Positions 34,741-43,079 of a DNA stretch of 64,000 nt are shown here, in pieces. A program made the translations under genes and the position numbers. Every line of letters begins with the position of its first letter. The first letter of the stretch is position 1. Source of the DNA: Glaciimonas immobilis (GTDB lineage: Bacteria; Pseudomonadota; Gammaproteobacteria; Burkholderiales; Burkholderiaceae_D); contig NZ_JAAOZT010000012.1 in the NCBI RefSeq assembly GCF_011947285.1, positions 124,001-188,000 on the forward strand, written 5' to 3'. The notes below the pieces were generated by a model. That model saw only the letters and a program-made list of their open reading frames with translations, made no database searches and was not told the DNA's origin.

Positions 34741-35718
34741 CTATTGAGGTGCAATACCCGGAGCGGGTAACGGTGCGTGCAGGGCAGCACCGATACTGGC
34801 ACCCAGGAAATCAACAACGGTATTACTGGCGGCTAACAGCTTGCCCATTAAGAGCATGCCGTGAATTTGGTCCGACAGGTGCAACGCTGTAACGCGCACG
34901 CCATCACTTTCGAGTTTGCGCGCGTAAGCCTGGCCTTCATCACATAAAGGATCGTTGCTCACGGTGACCACTAAGGCGGGAGCGGTACCGGACAAGCTTG
35001 CGGCGCGCAACGGCGATGCTCGCCAGTCAAGGCGATCTTTCACGTCGGGTGTGTAATGCTCGATAAAATAATGCATGGTTGCTGCGGTCAGCAGTACGCC
35101 GGACGTTACGGTCTGATAGGACTTGCTGTCTGCAACCAGATCTACAGCGGGATAAATCAACGCTTGATACGCCACCGGCGGCGCACTTCCGTCACGCGCC
35201 ATTAATGCCAGGACGGCGGCGAGGTTACCGCCCGCGCTGTCACCACCGACGCCGATTCGGTCCGGTGCAATGGCAAGCTCCACCGCATTAGCGCTAATCC
35301 AACGCAACGCCGTCGCAGCATCATCTAGGGCGGCAGGATAGCGATGCTCGGGTGCCAGCCGGTAATCAACCGCAACTACACACACCCGCGCTGCATTGGC
35401 CAAACGTCGGCATAAACGGTCATGACTTTCAATGTCACCAATCACCCAGCCGCCGCCATGCAAAAACAGCAGACAAGGGAGCACTTCGTTGGGCTGACTG
35501 GGCAATGGACGATAGACGCGCAAGCGCAGATTTCCACCCTCCCCGGCTATATCGATATCGCACGCTGATGCGACGTCCACGGCAGGCGGTTGCAGGAGGT
35601 CCCGATTGGCCGAGTAGGCGGCCCGCGCTTCCTCGGGCGATAACGCTTCGAACGGTTGACGCCCCGCTGCACGTGCTAATGCAATCAGTCGTTCAACTTC
35701 AGGGTCAAATGTTGGCAT
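34741..35718 (-). CDS. Alpha/beta-hydrolase, hormone-sensitive-lipase family esterase
   Basis: 325 residues. Oxyanion-hole motif HGGGW, nucleophile motif GDSAGG, then an Asp in VSNDPLCDEG and His in QIHGML complete the triad of the HSL (family IV) esterases. It would hydrolyse the ester or lactone made by the BVMO whose gene lies directly downstream. First gene of the 35718-to-32210 group. Confidence 0.9.
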   Translation of the reverse strand: MPTFDPEVERLIALARAAGRQPFEALSPEEARAAYSANRDLLQPPAVDVASACDIDIAGEGGNLRLRVYRPLPSQPNEVLPCLLFLHGGGWVIGDIESHDRLCRRLANAARVCVVAVDYRLAPEHRYPAALDDAATALRWISANAVELAIAPDRIGVGGDSAGGNLAAVLALMARDGSAPPVAYQALIYPAVDLVADSKSYQTVTSGVLLTAATMHYFIEHYTPDVKDRLDWRASPLRAASLSGTAPALVVTVSNDPLCDEGQAYARKLESDGVRVTALHLSDQIHGMLLMGKLLAASNTVVDFLGASIGAALHAPLPAPGIAPQ

Positions 35719-35949
35719 GAATGCTCGCTCTTTAAAAAATAACGTTAAATTAAGGTAGCGCGTGACAGAAATGGCACAACCAGGGTCACCAACACCACCA
35801 TACCGTATTAACCGCGGTCACTGCGGTTCGCGCTCGGATTTCGCTTAGTCGTTTATCGATTTGTCATTTATCGCTTGTCCATGTACTTAGCGCATAGCGC
35901 ATAACGGCAGCGATGTTGACGTAACGAATGCCGATAACTATACTTTAAA

Positions 35950-35978
35950 TTCGAAAAATGTTTCGTTAATTCGAAATG
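35950..35978. promoter_or_regulatory. Weak TTTCGAAA-type sites f
   Basis: TTCGAAAA (35950-35957), TTTCG (35961-35965) and TTCGAAAT (35970-35977); outer CG centres 20 bases apart as in box d. They lie between the divergent esterase and cupin-like genes and overlap the most upstream possible start of the latter. Confidence 0.4.
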
Positions 35979-36026
35979 CAATTCTCTCAAGCGAGTTTAT
36001 TCAAAAGAGGTGTTGACTTGATTCAC

Positions 36027-36788
36027 ATGCAAACATTGGCGCAAGCTACAGCGGGACGGAGACGGCGCGATACGCCGCAGTTCGTTGGCTTTATCACTGA
36101 TCTTATCGTTAGCGATGACGATGCCTGGCCACGACCGCAAGCTTATCTGGTTGAACAGACGCCGAACTGGACGCTGCCGACGCATTTCCATACGCAACAC
36201 CAATTTCAGCTATTTGTCAGCGGCACCGGATCACTGGGCAAGCACGGCGTCAGGAAGCTAGAAGTACATTATGCATCGCCCTACTCCGCCTATGGGCCGT
36301 TGCAATCGGGTCCGGATGGCCTCGCTTATCTGACATTGCGCCTTATCAGCGACACGGGCGCATGGTATCTGCCTGAATCACGTCCGCATTTGCCGCTGCG
36401 TATTAAAAAACAGCAGCTTCACGCAGCGCCCAGCGCAGAAGCGATGGCCCAGCCATTAATGACGCTGGAGCACGTAGTCGAAGAAGTATTAATACCTTTA
36501 ACGGAGAGCGGGCTGGCGGCCTGGTTAATACGAATACCACCAGGCCAAAAGGCCGTGACGCCAGCCTGCGCCGACAATAACGGCGGGCGTTTTTATGTCG
36601 TTACAGAAGGTGAGCTAAAGATCGGTGACGTCTCCTTGGCGGCACTGGGATCCCTCTATTCCTCGTCAGTAAAAAATTCCAATCAAGCCCTTGATCTGCA
36701 AGCGGTTGCAACGGGGGCCGAATTGATCGTCTTGCAATTTCCCGCTAGCGCAATGGTGCCAACCGACACGGCTGAGACTGCCATGTGA
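36027..36788 (+). CDS. Cupin-fold hypothetical protein
   Basis: 253 residues from the ATG at 36027. A TTG at 36018 sits better behind the AGAGG at about 36006, and an ATG at 35976 lacks any ribosome-binding site and overlaps regulatory-like sequence, so the start is uncertain. A cupin-like metal site is suggested by THFHTQHQFQLF, followed by beta-strand-rich sequence; a second cupin-like half (GGRFYVVTEGELKIGDVSLA) follows. No enzyme motif is recognised. It faces away from the esterase/BVMO operon, so a role in the same pathway is possible but unproven. Confidence 0.6.
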   Translation: MQTLAQATAGRRRRDTPQFVGFITDLIVSDDDAWPRPQAYLVEQTPNWTLPTHFHTQHQFQLFVSGTGSLGKHGVRKLEVHYASPYSAYGPLQSGPDGLAYLTLRLISDTGAWYLPESRPHLPLRIKKQQLHAAPSAEAMAQPLMTLEHVVEEVLIPLTESGLAAWLIRIPPGQKAVTPACADNNGGRFYVVTEGELKIGDVSLAALGSLYSSSVKNSNQALDLQAVATGAELIVLQFPASAMVPTDTAETAM

Positions 36789-36830
36789 TCGGCTTTTGAT
36801 CGGCTTATGCTCGGCTTCTGCTCGGCTTAT
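36787..36830. repeat. Four copies of an 11-bp tandem repeat
   Basis: GATCGGCTTTT, GATCGGCTTAT, GCTCGGCTTCT and GCTCGGCTTAT in a row, starting in the stop codon of the cupin-like gene and ending 10 bases before the converging nitronate monooxygenase gene. Replication slippage is the simplest origin. Confidence 0.7.
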
Positions 36831-36839
36831 TAAGTGCGC

Positions 36840-37976
36840 TTAGTCCTCTGATTCAGCAGGACTAAGTTGGCGCAACCGCTCAATGGCATCAAGATATTCC
36901 AATTGCAAGCGGTACATGACGTCGCGTACAGAGCTTTCTTCATTGATCATTCCGACTACTTGCCCGACCGGAAACGAATACAAGTCTTTGCGTTTAGCCC
37001 GTACCACACGGGCATGCGCTTCGTTGTACAGGATGCCTTGCAACGGCGTTGGCAAGTAGGCCGGCGCACCGGGTTGCTCCCATGCTTCGGACAACAGACT
37101 CTTAATCATCCTGACCGGCTTACCGGTACGCGCGCGGCGACGTACTGCATCTTCGGTGCGGGTCTCGAACAAGACTTCCTTTTCAAACGGATCCAGCTCA
37201 CTTTCACGGGTGCCGAGCCAGACACTGCCGCACCAGACGCCCTGCGCACCTAAGGCCAACGCCGCAGCGATCTGACTTCCTTTGGCGATGCCGCCCGCAG
37301 CCAGCACGGCGACCTCGTCTCCGCAAGCTTCAACAACCTGCGGCACCAGCACCATAGTAGCGATATCACCTGTGTGTCCACCCGCTTCAGTACCTTGTGC
37401 GACGATCAACTGGACGCCCGCAGCACGGTGACGCGCAGCGTGTTCGCCCTTGCCGCACATAGCGCCGACCATGACATTGCGCTCACGCAGTTCCACGACG
37501 ACATCGGGCGGCGGCGAACCTAGCGCGCTCACGACTAACTTCACTTGTGGATGGTTGAGGGCGACACGTAACAGACGACGTGCGCCGTCGGGCGTCATGT
37601 TGCCACGACCATTGACGATAGCGGCGTGGATCCGTTCGCGCTCATCGGCGGGTAGCGGCGGCACACCCGCGTCGTCCAGTAACTTATCCATAAAAGCGCG
37701 ATGTTCATCCGGTATCAACGCCTCCAGATGCTCCGTACTCGCTTCCGATTGCTTGTCATAGCGTGTCGGAATAATGACATCAACGCCATACGGCCGTCCT
37801 GCAACATGTTCGTCAATCCAGCACAATTCGGTTTCCAACTGTTCAGGCGAAAAAGTAGATGCGCCAAGCACGCCGAAACCGCCCGCTTTGGTGACTTCCA
37901 CCACAACGTCTCGACAGTGGGAAAAAGCAAAGATCGGCAGCTCACAGCCGAGTTTGATACAAATAGGGGTGCGCAT
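36840..37976 (-). CDS. Nitronate monooxygenase / 2-nitropropane dioxygenase family flavoprotein
   Basis: 378 residues, AGGAAA upstream. FMN-dependent TIM barrel: GGFGVLGASTFSPEQL near the N-terminus, IVAQGTEAGGHTG phosphate-binding loop, LAAGGIAKGSQIAAALALGA. Family members oxidise nitronates, but many homologues in CoA-dependent pathways are reductases or of unknown role, so the name marks the family only. It follows a Bug receptor gene by 105 bases and is probably in the same transcript. Confidence 0.85.
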   Translation of the reverse strand: MRTPICIKLGCELPIFAFSHCRDVVVEVTKAGGFGVLGASTFSPEQLETELCWIDEHVAGRPYGVDVIIPTRYDKQSEASTEHLEALIPDEHRAFMDKLLDDAGVPPLPADERERIHAAIVNGRGNMTPDGARRLLRVALNHPQVKLVVSALGSPPPDVVVELRERNVMVGAMCGKGEHAARHRAAGVQLIVAQGTEAGGHTGDIATMVLVPQVVEACGDEVAVLAAGGIAKGSQIAAALALGAQGVWCGSVWLGTRESELDPFEKEVLFETRTEDAVRRRARTGKPVRMIKSLLSEAWEQPGAPAYLPTPLQGILYNEAHARVVRAKRKDLYSFPVGQVVGMINEESSVRDVMYRLQLEYLDAIERLRQLSPAESED

Positions 37977-38081
37977 GGTTTTTCCTGGAAGAGACAGAAT
38001 TCGGGACGGCTAACACTACCGATCCGGGACGCGCGCGTCGCGGTTGGCATGCGCGTTCATCGCAGTCGGGGGATGGCGTAA

Positions 38082-39080
38082 TTACAAAGCGATGCCTAGC
38101 TTTTTAACGAGCGGGGTCCAGCGCGCTACTTCAGCAGCAACAAATGCCTGGGCTTGCGCGGGACTGGTTTTTAATACCGGTTCGATACCTAATTGCAGTA
38201 GTTGTGCCTGCAATTTGGGGCGCGCCATGGCGCGACCAATTGCCAGTGATATCGGCTCTATCACGCTCTGCGGGGTGCCTAACGGCGCAGCGAGCAAATT
38301 CGCCGTACCCGCCAATAAATCATAGCCAGCCTCACGCGCTGTCGGAATATTCGGGATATTTTTTTCACGCACTTCAGCCATTGAGGTGATGATGCGTAGC
38401 TTGCCAGACTTGTGATACGGCAGCAAAGTGCCCGACGTTTCAACCACAAACTGCACCTCGCCAGAGAGCGCGCCGACGATTGCACCAGCACTACCGTTAT
38501 AGGCGATATCGGCAACGTCAATGCCTGCCATCGATTTAAATAGCTCCGCAGCCAGATGCACGGTGGTACCAAGCCCGGCATGACCGTAGGAAAGCTTATT
38601 TGGATGCGCCTTTGCATAGGCTACCAGCCCCTTAAGGTCGGTTACCGGTAGTGATGGATTAACCGCAATCACAAATGGTGCGTTGCTCAGCAAACCGAGC
38701 CACTGAAAATCAGTGACGGCATTATAGGGTGGCTTGGCATGCGAAATCGGTGCCGAAATGGCAGTTGATCCGGTTGCCAGCATCAGTTCGCTGCCGTCCT
38801 TTGCCGCACGCAGAAATACCAGCGCAACTGTCATCCCACCCGCGCCCGGCTTGTTGTCAATCACGATCGAATTGCCCATCTCTTCTCGCAAAGCACTGCC
38901 GAAAATTCGCGCAAAAGTATCGCCCGACCCGCCCGGCGGAAAACCGACGAGGATTTTAATCAGCGCATCGGGAGAGCGCGCCAGCGCCGGACCAACACCT
39001 AATAACAAACCAGGAAAAGCTACTGCCGCGCTTTGAATCAGACGACGGCGCTGTAACGATGCGAGCTTAGTATCTGTCAT
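38082..39080 (-). CDS. Bug-family TTT receptor, second copy
   Basis: 332 residues. Twin-arginine-like QRRRLIQSAAVAF signal, mature start near LARSPDALIK, ILVGFPPGGSGDTFAR and DNKPGAGGMTVA Bug motifs, and SYGHAGLGTTVHLAAELF. No TctAB genes nearby. A TTTCGAAA box lies 82-121 bases upstream, linking its regulation to the Liv receptor genes. Confidence 0.88.
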   Translation of the reverse strand: MTDTKLASLQRRRLIQSAAVAFPGLLLGVGPALARSPDALIKILVGFPPGGSGDTFARIFGSALREEMGNSIVIDNKPGAGGMTVALVFLRAAKDGSELMLATGSTAISAPISHAKPPYNAVTDFQWLGLLSNAPFVIAVNPSLPVTDLKGLVAYAKAHPNKLSYGHAGLGTTVHLAAELFKSMAGIDVADIAYNGSAGAIVGALSGEVQFVVETSGTLLPYHKSGKLRIITSMAEVREKNIPNIPTAREAGYDLLAGTANLLAAPLGTPQSVIEPISLAIGRAMARPKLQAQLLQLGIEPVLKTSPAQAQAFVAAEVARWTPLVKKLGIAL

Positions 39081-39161
39081 GAATGTTTTACCTATGGCGA
39101 TGGAAACGTAGTCGCCGTTGCGAGTGATGGGTGATCGGCCGATGCTTAGGAAGGATTTATT

Positions 39162-39201
39162 CGTATTTTCGAATTTTTATTCTCTATCTCGAAAATAATA
39201 C
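39162..39201 (-). promoter_or_regulatory. TTTCGAAA-type regulatory box g
   Basis: CG centres at 39162, 39170 and 39190 (steps 8 and 20, as in box e), ending in ATCTCGAAAATAATAC (39186-39201). The rest of the 39081-39578 gap shows no gene. Confidence 0.6.
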
Positions 39202-39578
39202 CACGTACGCAAAAAAGAGGGGTTTATTTATGCGCCTGCCGTGGCCTCTAAAAAGGGAATGCGCCTACGCATGAAAACAAAGCTGAACATTATTTACGTT
39301 CGCAGGTCGGATAGTAAGGTGGGGGTTTTAATGCGCTGACGGAAGTGCAATACGGATGGGAGTAAAACTAAATGCTGGAAGATTCGGAACTGATTAAAAC
39401 GGTAAGCACGATGAGAGCGAGTAGTTAAATACCCGAAGCGTCAAGCGGACTGATTACTGAATAAGGAGCAGCAATTCATGGATCGCTGCGTCACTTATAT
39501 ATCCACGACACGTGTAAAACAGTTGATGCAGGCGCACCACAGCCGCATCGCCGCGGTGCGTTTGGCATGAGGAGGCCA

Positions 39579-39935
39579 TCAAATCGTGGTAGGGTCTTTG
39601 GCTACGTACACTGTTACCGGTTGGCTCAAGGCATTGGCAGGAGCGACACGGTTCAAGTCGAATGAATATACATTGCTGCCAACATCGAAGGTCCATGTGA
39701 ATGACTTCTCACCTGAAACGAAGTGAATCGTTTGCCCGCTGGTGACATTGACATACTTGGTACCGGGCTGGATATTGATGGTTTGTGTCGCACCGTTAGC
39801 TAGCCCCGGATCACCCAAAAAACTGAGTGGTATCGGGCCCGCGACAGCTGACGCGCAAACGAGGGCAAATGTAGATGCGATCAACGCACCACGAAGATTG
39901 GTAGCGGTAACGCCGGGGGTTTTGAATTGGGACAT
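39579..39935 (-). CDS. CzcE-like periplasmic protein, second copy
   Basis: 118 residues, AGGAGTACG before the start. Signal peptide ALIASTFALVCASAVAG, then SFLGDPG, KYVNVTSGQTIHFVSG, FTWTFDVGSNVYSFDLNRVA and VYVAKDP, closely matching the mature part of 10812-11240. Probably a small periplasmic beta-fold protein; metal binding is known for CzcE but not shown here. Divergent from a MarR-type regulator gene 195 bases away, which may control it. Confidence 0.75.
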   Translation of the reverse strand: MSQFKTPGVTATNLRGALIASTFALVCASAVAGPIPLSFLGDPGLANGATQTINIQPGTKYVNVTSGQTIHFVSGEKSFTWTFDVGSNVYSFDLNRVAPANALSQPVTVYVAKDPTTI

Positions 39936-40130
39936 AACGTACTCCTTAAGGTTGATGGTGTCGAATCTGATAGCGCCAGTCGCGTGCGACGAAAGTATTC
40001 GTTTTCCTGCGTATTGGCTTTATCTTTATGGTATTCCAGCTGACATTCTGGTAATCAATCGACAGAACCAATTATACACTTTTTACTTTGCATGTTAATA
40101 TTTAATACGAAAACTAAATTAGGGGCAACT

Positions 40131-40610
40131 ATGACCAGTACTGTTGATCAACATGACCGAGATTTAATGCGTCTGACAATGTCCATTGGACAATTAAGTC
40201 GCGCCTACAAATGCGCAGCAGATCAAAGTGTTTCCAATTTGGGACTCTCGCAGGCGACGGCGTGGCCGTTGGTAATGATCGGGCGTCTCGGCAACGGCGT
40301 CCGCCCCGGAAGCGTAGCCGAATCACTGGGGTTAGACCCAGCGTCGGTGGTTCGCGTAATCGATCATTTGATCGCCGCTAAACTAGTCGAGCGACGTGAA
40401 GACCTTACCGACCGCCGTGCGAAATTGCTGTACCTTACCGACGAAGGGAGTTGTCGGGTGCTACAGCTAGAAGCAGCCTTGCTGCCGTTTCGACGCCAAC
40501 TGTTTGCGCACGTCGATACCGCAGACATCGCTGCTTGCCTCCGCGTATTTGACGGTTTAGCTGGTGCATTGGGAAGTATCACGGAGCGCACGAAAGGGTC
40601 CGAGGTTTGA
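40131..40610 (+). CDS. MarR family transcriptional regulator
   Basis: 159 residues from the ATG at 40131, preceded by AGGGG; an ATG at 40092 would add 13. Winged helix of MarR type (GSVAESLGLDPASVVRVIDH, LVERREDLTDRRAKLLYLTD with the wing). MarR proteins often repress adjacent genes and respond to phenolic or oxidising compounds. It is divergent from the CzcE-like gene. Target unknown. Confidence 0.85.
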   Translation: MTSTVDQHDRDLMRLTMSIGQLSRAYKCAADQSVSNLGLSQATAWPLVMIGRLGNGVRPGSVAESLGLDPASVVRVIDHLIAAKLVERREDLTDRRAKLLYLTDEGSCRVLQLEAALLPFRRQLFAHVDTADIAACLRVFDGLAGALGSITERTKGSEV

Positions 40611-40812
40611 AGTTGCGATGTGCGGTGTGGAGAGGGCCTGCGGGCCAGCCAGTCAACACTGCATCGCAGCATCGGGAGTGACGCTGATCGTTAGCCAGCG
40701 CATGGCCCGATACGAGACGATGCGGTAATATTAAATTATGGATGTGAATGGAGTGGCGACGGCGGTGAGCCGTGCTGGTTCGTTCGGTTGGTTCGGTTGG
40801 TCGATAGCTAAA

Positions 40813-40860
40813 ATGGTTAGTGCTCCGTGGATGCTGGCCGGGAGTGGCCCCTGACCTACC
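40813..40860. repeat. Dispersed intergenic repeat, copy 2
   Basis: GGTTAGTGCTCCGTGGATGC and the following GGCCGGGAGTGGCCC match copy 1 at about 1358-1393. Downstream, TGACCTACCCGCCATCGGCG resembles the reverse complement of the far end of copy 1. The 40611-40968 gap has no gene. Confidence 0.55.
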
Positions 40861-40954
40861 CGCCATCGGCGCTACCAGGTGTTTTAGACATCAGGCGGGA
40901 ATTATTGGCATACATGTTTGAATATGCTGGAATAATCAGACGAACGCGATCACT

Positions 40955-40980
40955 AAAAAATCGCGCCTTTATTTAGGCGC
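40955..40980 (-). terminator. Rho-independent terminator overlapping the stop codon
   Basis: On the minus strand GCGCCT (40980-40975), loop containing the TAA stop, AGGCGC (40968-40963), then GATTTTTT. The stem uses the last codons of the 40969-42117 gene. Confidence 0.8.
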
Positions 40981-42117
40981 ATAGGCGATGTCCTGCGCTT
41001 TGATAATCCCTAATGGCAAGGACGTACCGGCCTCACTAGCCACCATCCTCGCAACAGAGTCATCTAACGAACCTGCGGGCGCCTCACCCACATTAATCAC
41101 TTTACTTTGATAGAGAAATGTATAGATGCTATTCAACTGTTTGTGTACGCGGTCATCGAACACAAATGGCTTCTCGTCTCTGATAGGGCTGCCGCCGGCT
41201 GCAACCGGAATGGCACCGTAAATCGAAAACCACGCCATGCGCAACGTAATACCGGTGGTTTGGCCCATGACTATCTCTGCGACTTTTAAGTGGTTTTTCG
41301 GATCTAAAATGAAACGTTGCGCTTCCATTTCCATTTTGACCCAAGCTTTCACGACATCGGGGCGCTGGGTCATAAAGTCGTCGCGCATGGCGATATAGCC
41401 AGAATCCGGAATATCAAAGGGAAAACCGGTAATGGCATATTTTGCGATGCCCTCTCCCACCAGATTACCAATTCTTGAGGCGGTTGGCTCCCATAGCGCA
41501 ACAGCGTCAAGCTTCTTGGCCCGCAAATTTGTACTTAACACTTCCAGCGACTGGTTCATTATTGCGTCGGGCTTGATGTGGGTCCTGTCGATCACATTAC
41601 CTAAAAAGCGGTCCGCGCAACTCCCCTTGGGGGTCGCAATCGTCTTGCCATTCAACCATTTGATAGCTTCTTGCGATGTCTTGAAATCCGGTGCGTCTGC
41701 ACGCACCATAATCACGTTGCATCGCTGGCCGGGCGAAAAGCCGGTATTGAGAACCAGCTTCACCTTCGCTTGCTGCGTTTTGGTCGTCACCAAAACCGCC
41801 GGCACATCGCCCAGATAGCCAATCTGCTGCTTGCCTGCAAGCATTTGATTAACGATGATAGAGCCTTGCAGTCCAGCCTGAAATTCGACCTCACTTCCCG
41901 CGGGCAGAAATTTCTTCCAAAGCGCCAGCCCTCGGATGACAGCGGCGGAATAAGAAACCGTATCGTAAGGTTGATATCCGACCACGATATGCACGGGCTC
42001 CCCGACTTTGCCGTATTCATGATCACTGGCGGTTGCGGCATGTAATCCCGAGAGCACCAACAGTACAACCAATAGCGTTTTTTGCACTGGCTGTGCCCAC
42101 CCGTTTTTCGTAGTCAT
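40969..42117 (-). CDS. NitT/TauT-type ABC substrate-binding protein (SsuA/TauA-like), first copy
   Basis: 382 residues with a signal peptide (TLLVVLLVLSGLHAATA). Type II periplasmic binding protein of the nitrate/sulfonate/taurine class: IVVGYQPYDT, AGLQGSIIVNQMLAGKQQ, IGYLGDVPAVLV, a conserved GSCADRF and ALWEPTASRIG. Strongly similar to 56158-57306, which lies beside the permease and ATPase genes. It is monocistronic, has its own sigma-54 promoter and two enhancer-like sites, and probably offers a second ligand specificity to the same importer. Sulfonate is the inferred ligand class. Confidence 0.88.
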   Translation of the reverse strand: MTTKNGWAQPVQKTLLVVLLVLSGLHAATASDHEYGKVGEPVHIVVGYQPYDTVSYSAAVIRGLALWKKFLPAGSEVEFQAGLQGSIIVNQMLAGKQQIGYLGDVPAVLVTTKTQQAKVKLVLNTGFSPGQRCNVIMVRADAPDFKTSQEAIKWLNGKTIATPKGSCADRFLGNVIDRTHIKPDAIMNQSLEVLSTNLRAKKLDAVALWEPTASRIGNLVGEGIAKYAITGFPFDIPDSGYIAMRDDFMTQRPDVVKAWVKMEMEAQRFILDPKNHLKVAEIVMGQTTGITLRMAWFSIYGAIPVAAGGSPIRDEKPFVFDDRVHKQLNSIYTFLYQSKVINVGEAPAGSLDDSVARMVASEAGTSLPLGIIKAQDIAYAPK

Positions 42118-42280
42118 AGCAGTCTCTTTCGTTTATGTATTTTTAGAATAAAATGGCGAATTAGCTTTGCCAGTATTTTGGTCGTTTTTCTCGGCAGTCT
42201 TTCCGATAACCTTCATGACGACTACAAGACGTTGTGCGTGAATTACGTTGATTTATTAATAGCTAAACAGCACGGTGATC

Positions 42281-42297
42281 AGCATATCTTGTGCCAG
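42281..42297 (-). promoter_or_regulatory. Sigma-54 (-24/-12) promoter
   Basis: On the minus strand TGGCAC-N5-ATGCT with exactly 10 bases between the GG and GC pairs. It faces the 40969-42117 gene with a leader of about 150 bases and has two enhancer-like sites 116 bases upstream. Confidence 0.7.
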
Positions 42298-42412
42298 GCT
42301 CTGAGCACGGTTAACAGGTGATCAGCAGCATAAGTAATGTCGCAAGGTTGATGTGGGGTAGAGCGACTCGGTCAGTAGAGTCCCATAGAAGTATGGATTT
42401 CTGACTGGTTAT

Positions 42413-42450
42413 GTTTCGTTTTGATTCCTTCCCGCGTTTCATTTCGAAAC
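42413..42450. promoter_or_regulatory. Pair of GTTTC-N5-GAAAC elements
   Basis: GTTTCGTTTTGATTC (42413-42427) and GTTTCATTTCGAAAC (42436-42450), 23 bases apart start to start, the same element and spacing as the four sites at 52100-52184. Probable binding sites for the NtrC-type activator encoded at 44141. The rest of 42118-43079 has no supported gene, and I could not find a strong promoter for the sensor kinase gene. Confidence 0.65.
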
Positions 42451-43079
42451 ATCAGGATAGAAACGCCACGTAACTAAATACACCCTCCAAAAAGCAGTCT
42501 CGGCGCAGTCCCGACAAGCTTTTACAAATTTGGATTACGTTTAGAGCAATGTAACAAATGATCAGCGCCCTCCCCTCACCGTCCCCGGTTTGCAGATGGT
42601 GTATTGGAGTCGTCGGAAGAATACGGCACTAAACTTTTAATAGAGTACGTTTTTGCTGGATGCAAAAATGACAATATGGTAGGCTAAGATTATGCTCAAT
42701 ATGGCGTCTTAAGCGTTGTGCGTGCGCGCGGCAGCAGGCTATCTACAAAGGGCTTGCATGGATAATCCAATGTGCGCCATTCTGTTGGACTAGCAACCGG
42801 CGGCCATGTGATCGGCAAATTGATATCCGTCGTTTTCATCATTTCTTCCCAGTTCGCCATAAGAGCGCGCATAGTGAAGAACAACCGGGCAGTAGCGCGG
42901 TTGAGATACAACAGCAGTTATAAAGGGGACGACATGGCATCTTTAAAGCGACAGCGGTGTGGGCATTGCAAGCAGATAACAACGGTATTTATCCAACCTG
43001 CACATCGTCCGGTCCAGGCTATACATTCCCCTATTATCCTTCATACGCGTAACCGTCATCGTTTCATCATTGCAACCAG

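Noticed and set aside
42935-42949. TGGCAT with a GC ten bases on, a possible sigma-54 promoter for the sensor kinase gene
   Set aside because: The -12 part reads AAGCG and the -24 part lacks the CAC; only the GG/GC spacing fits, which is common by chance.
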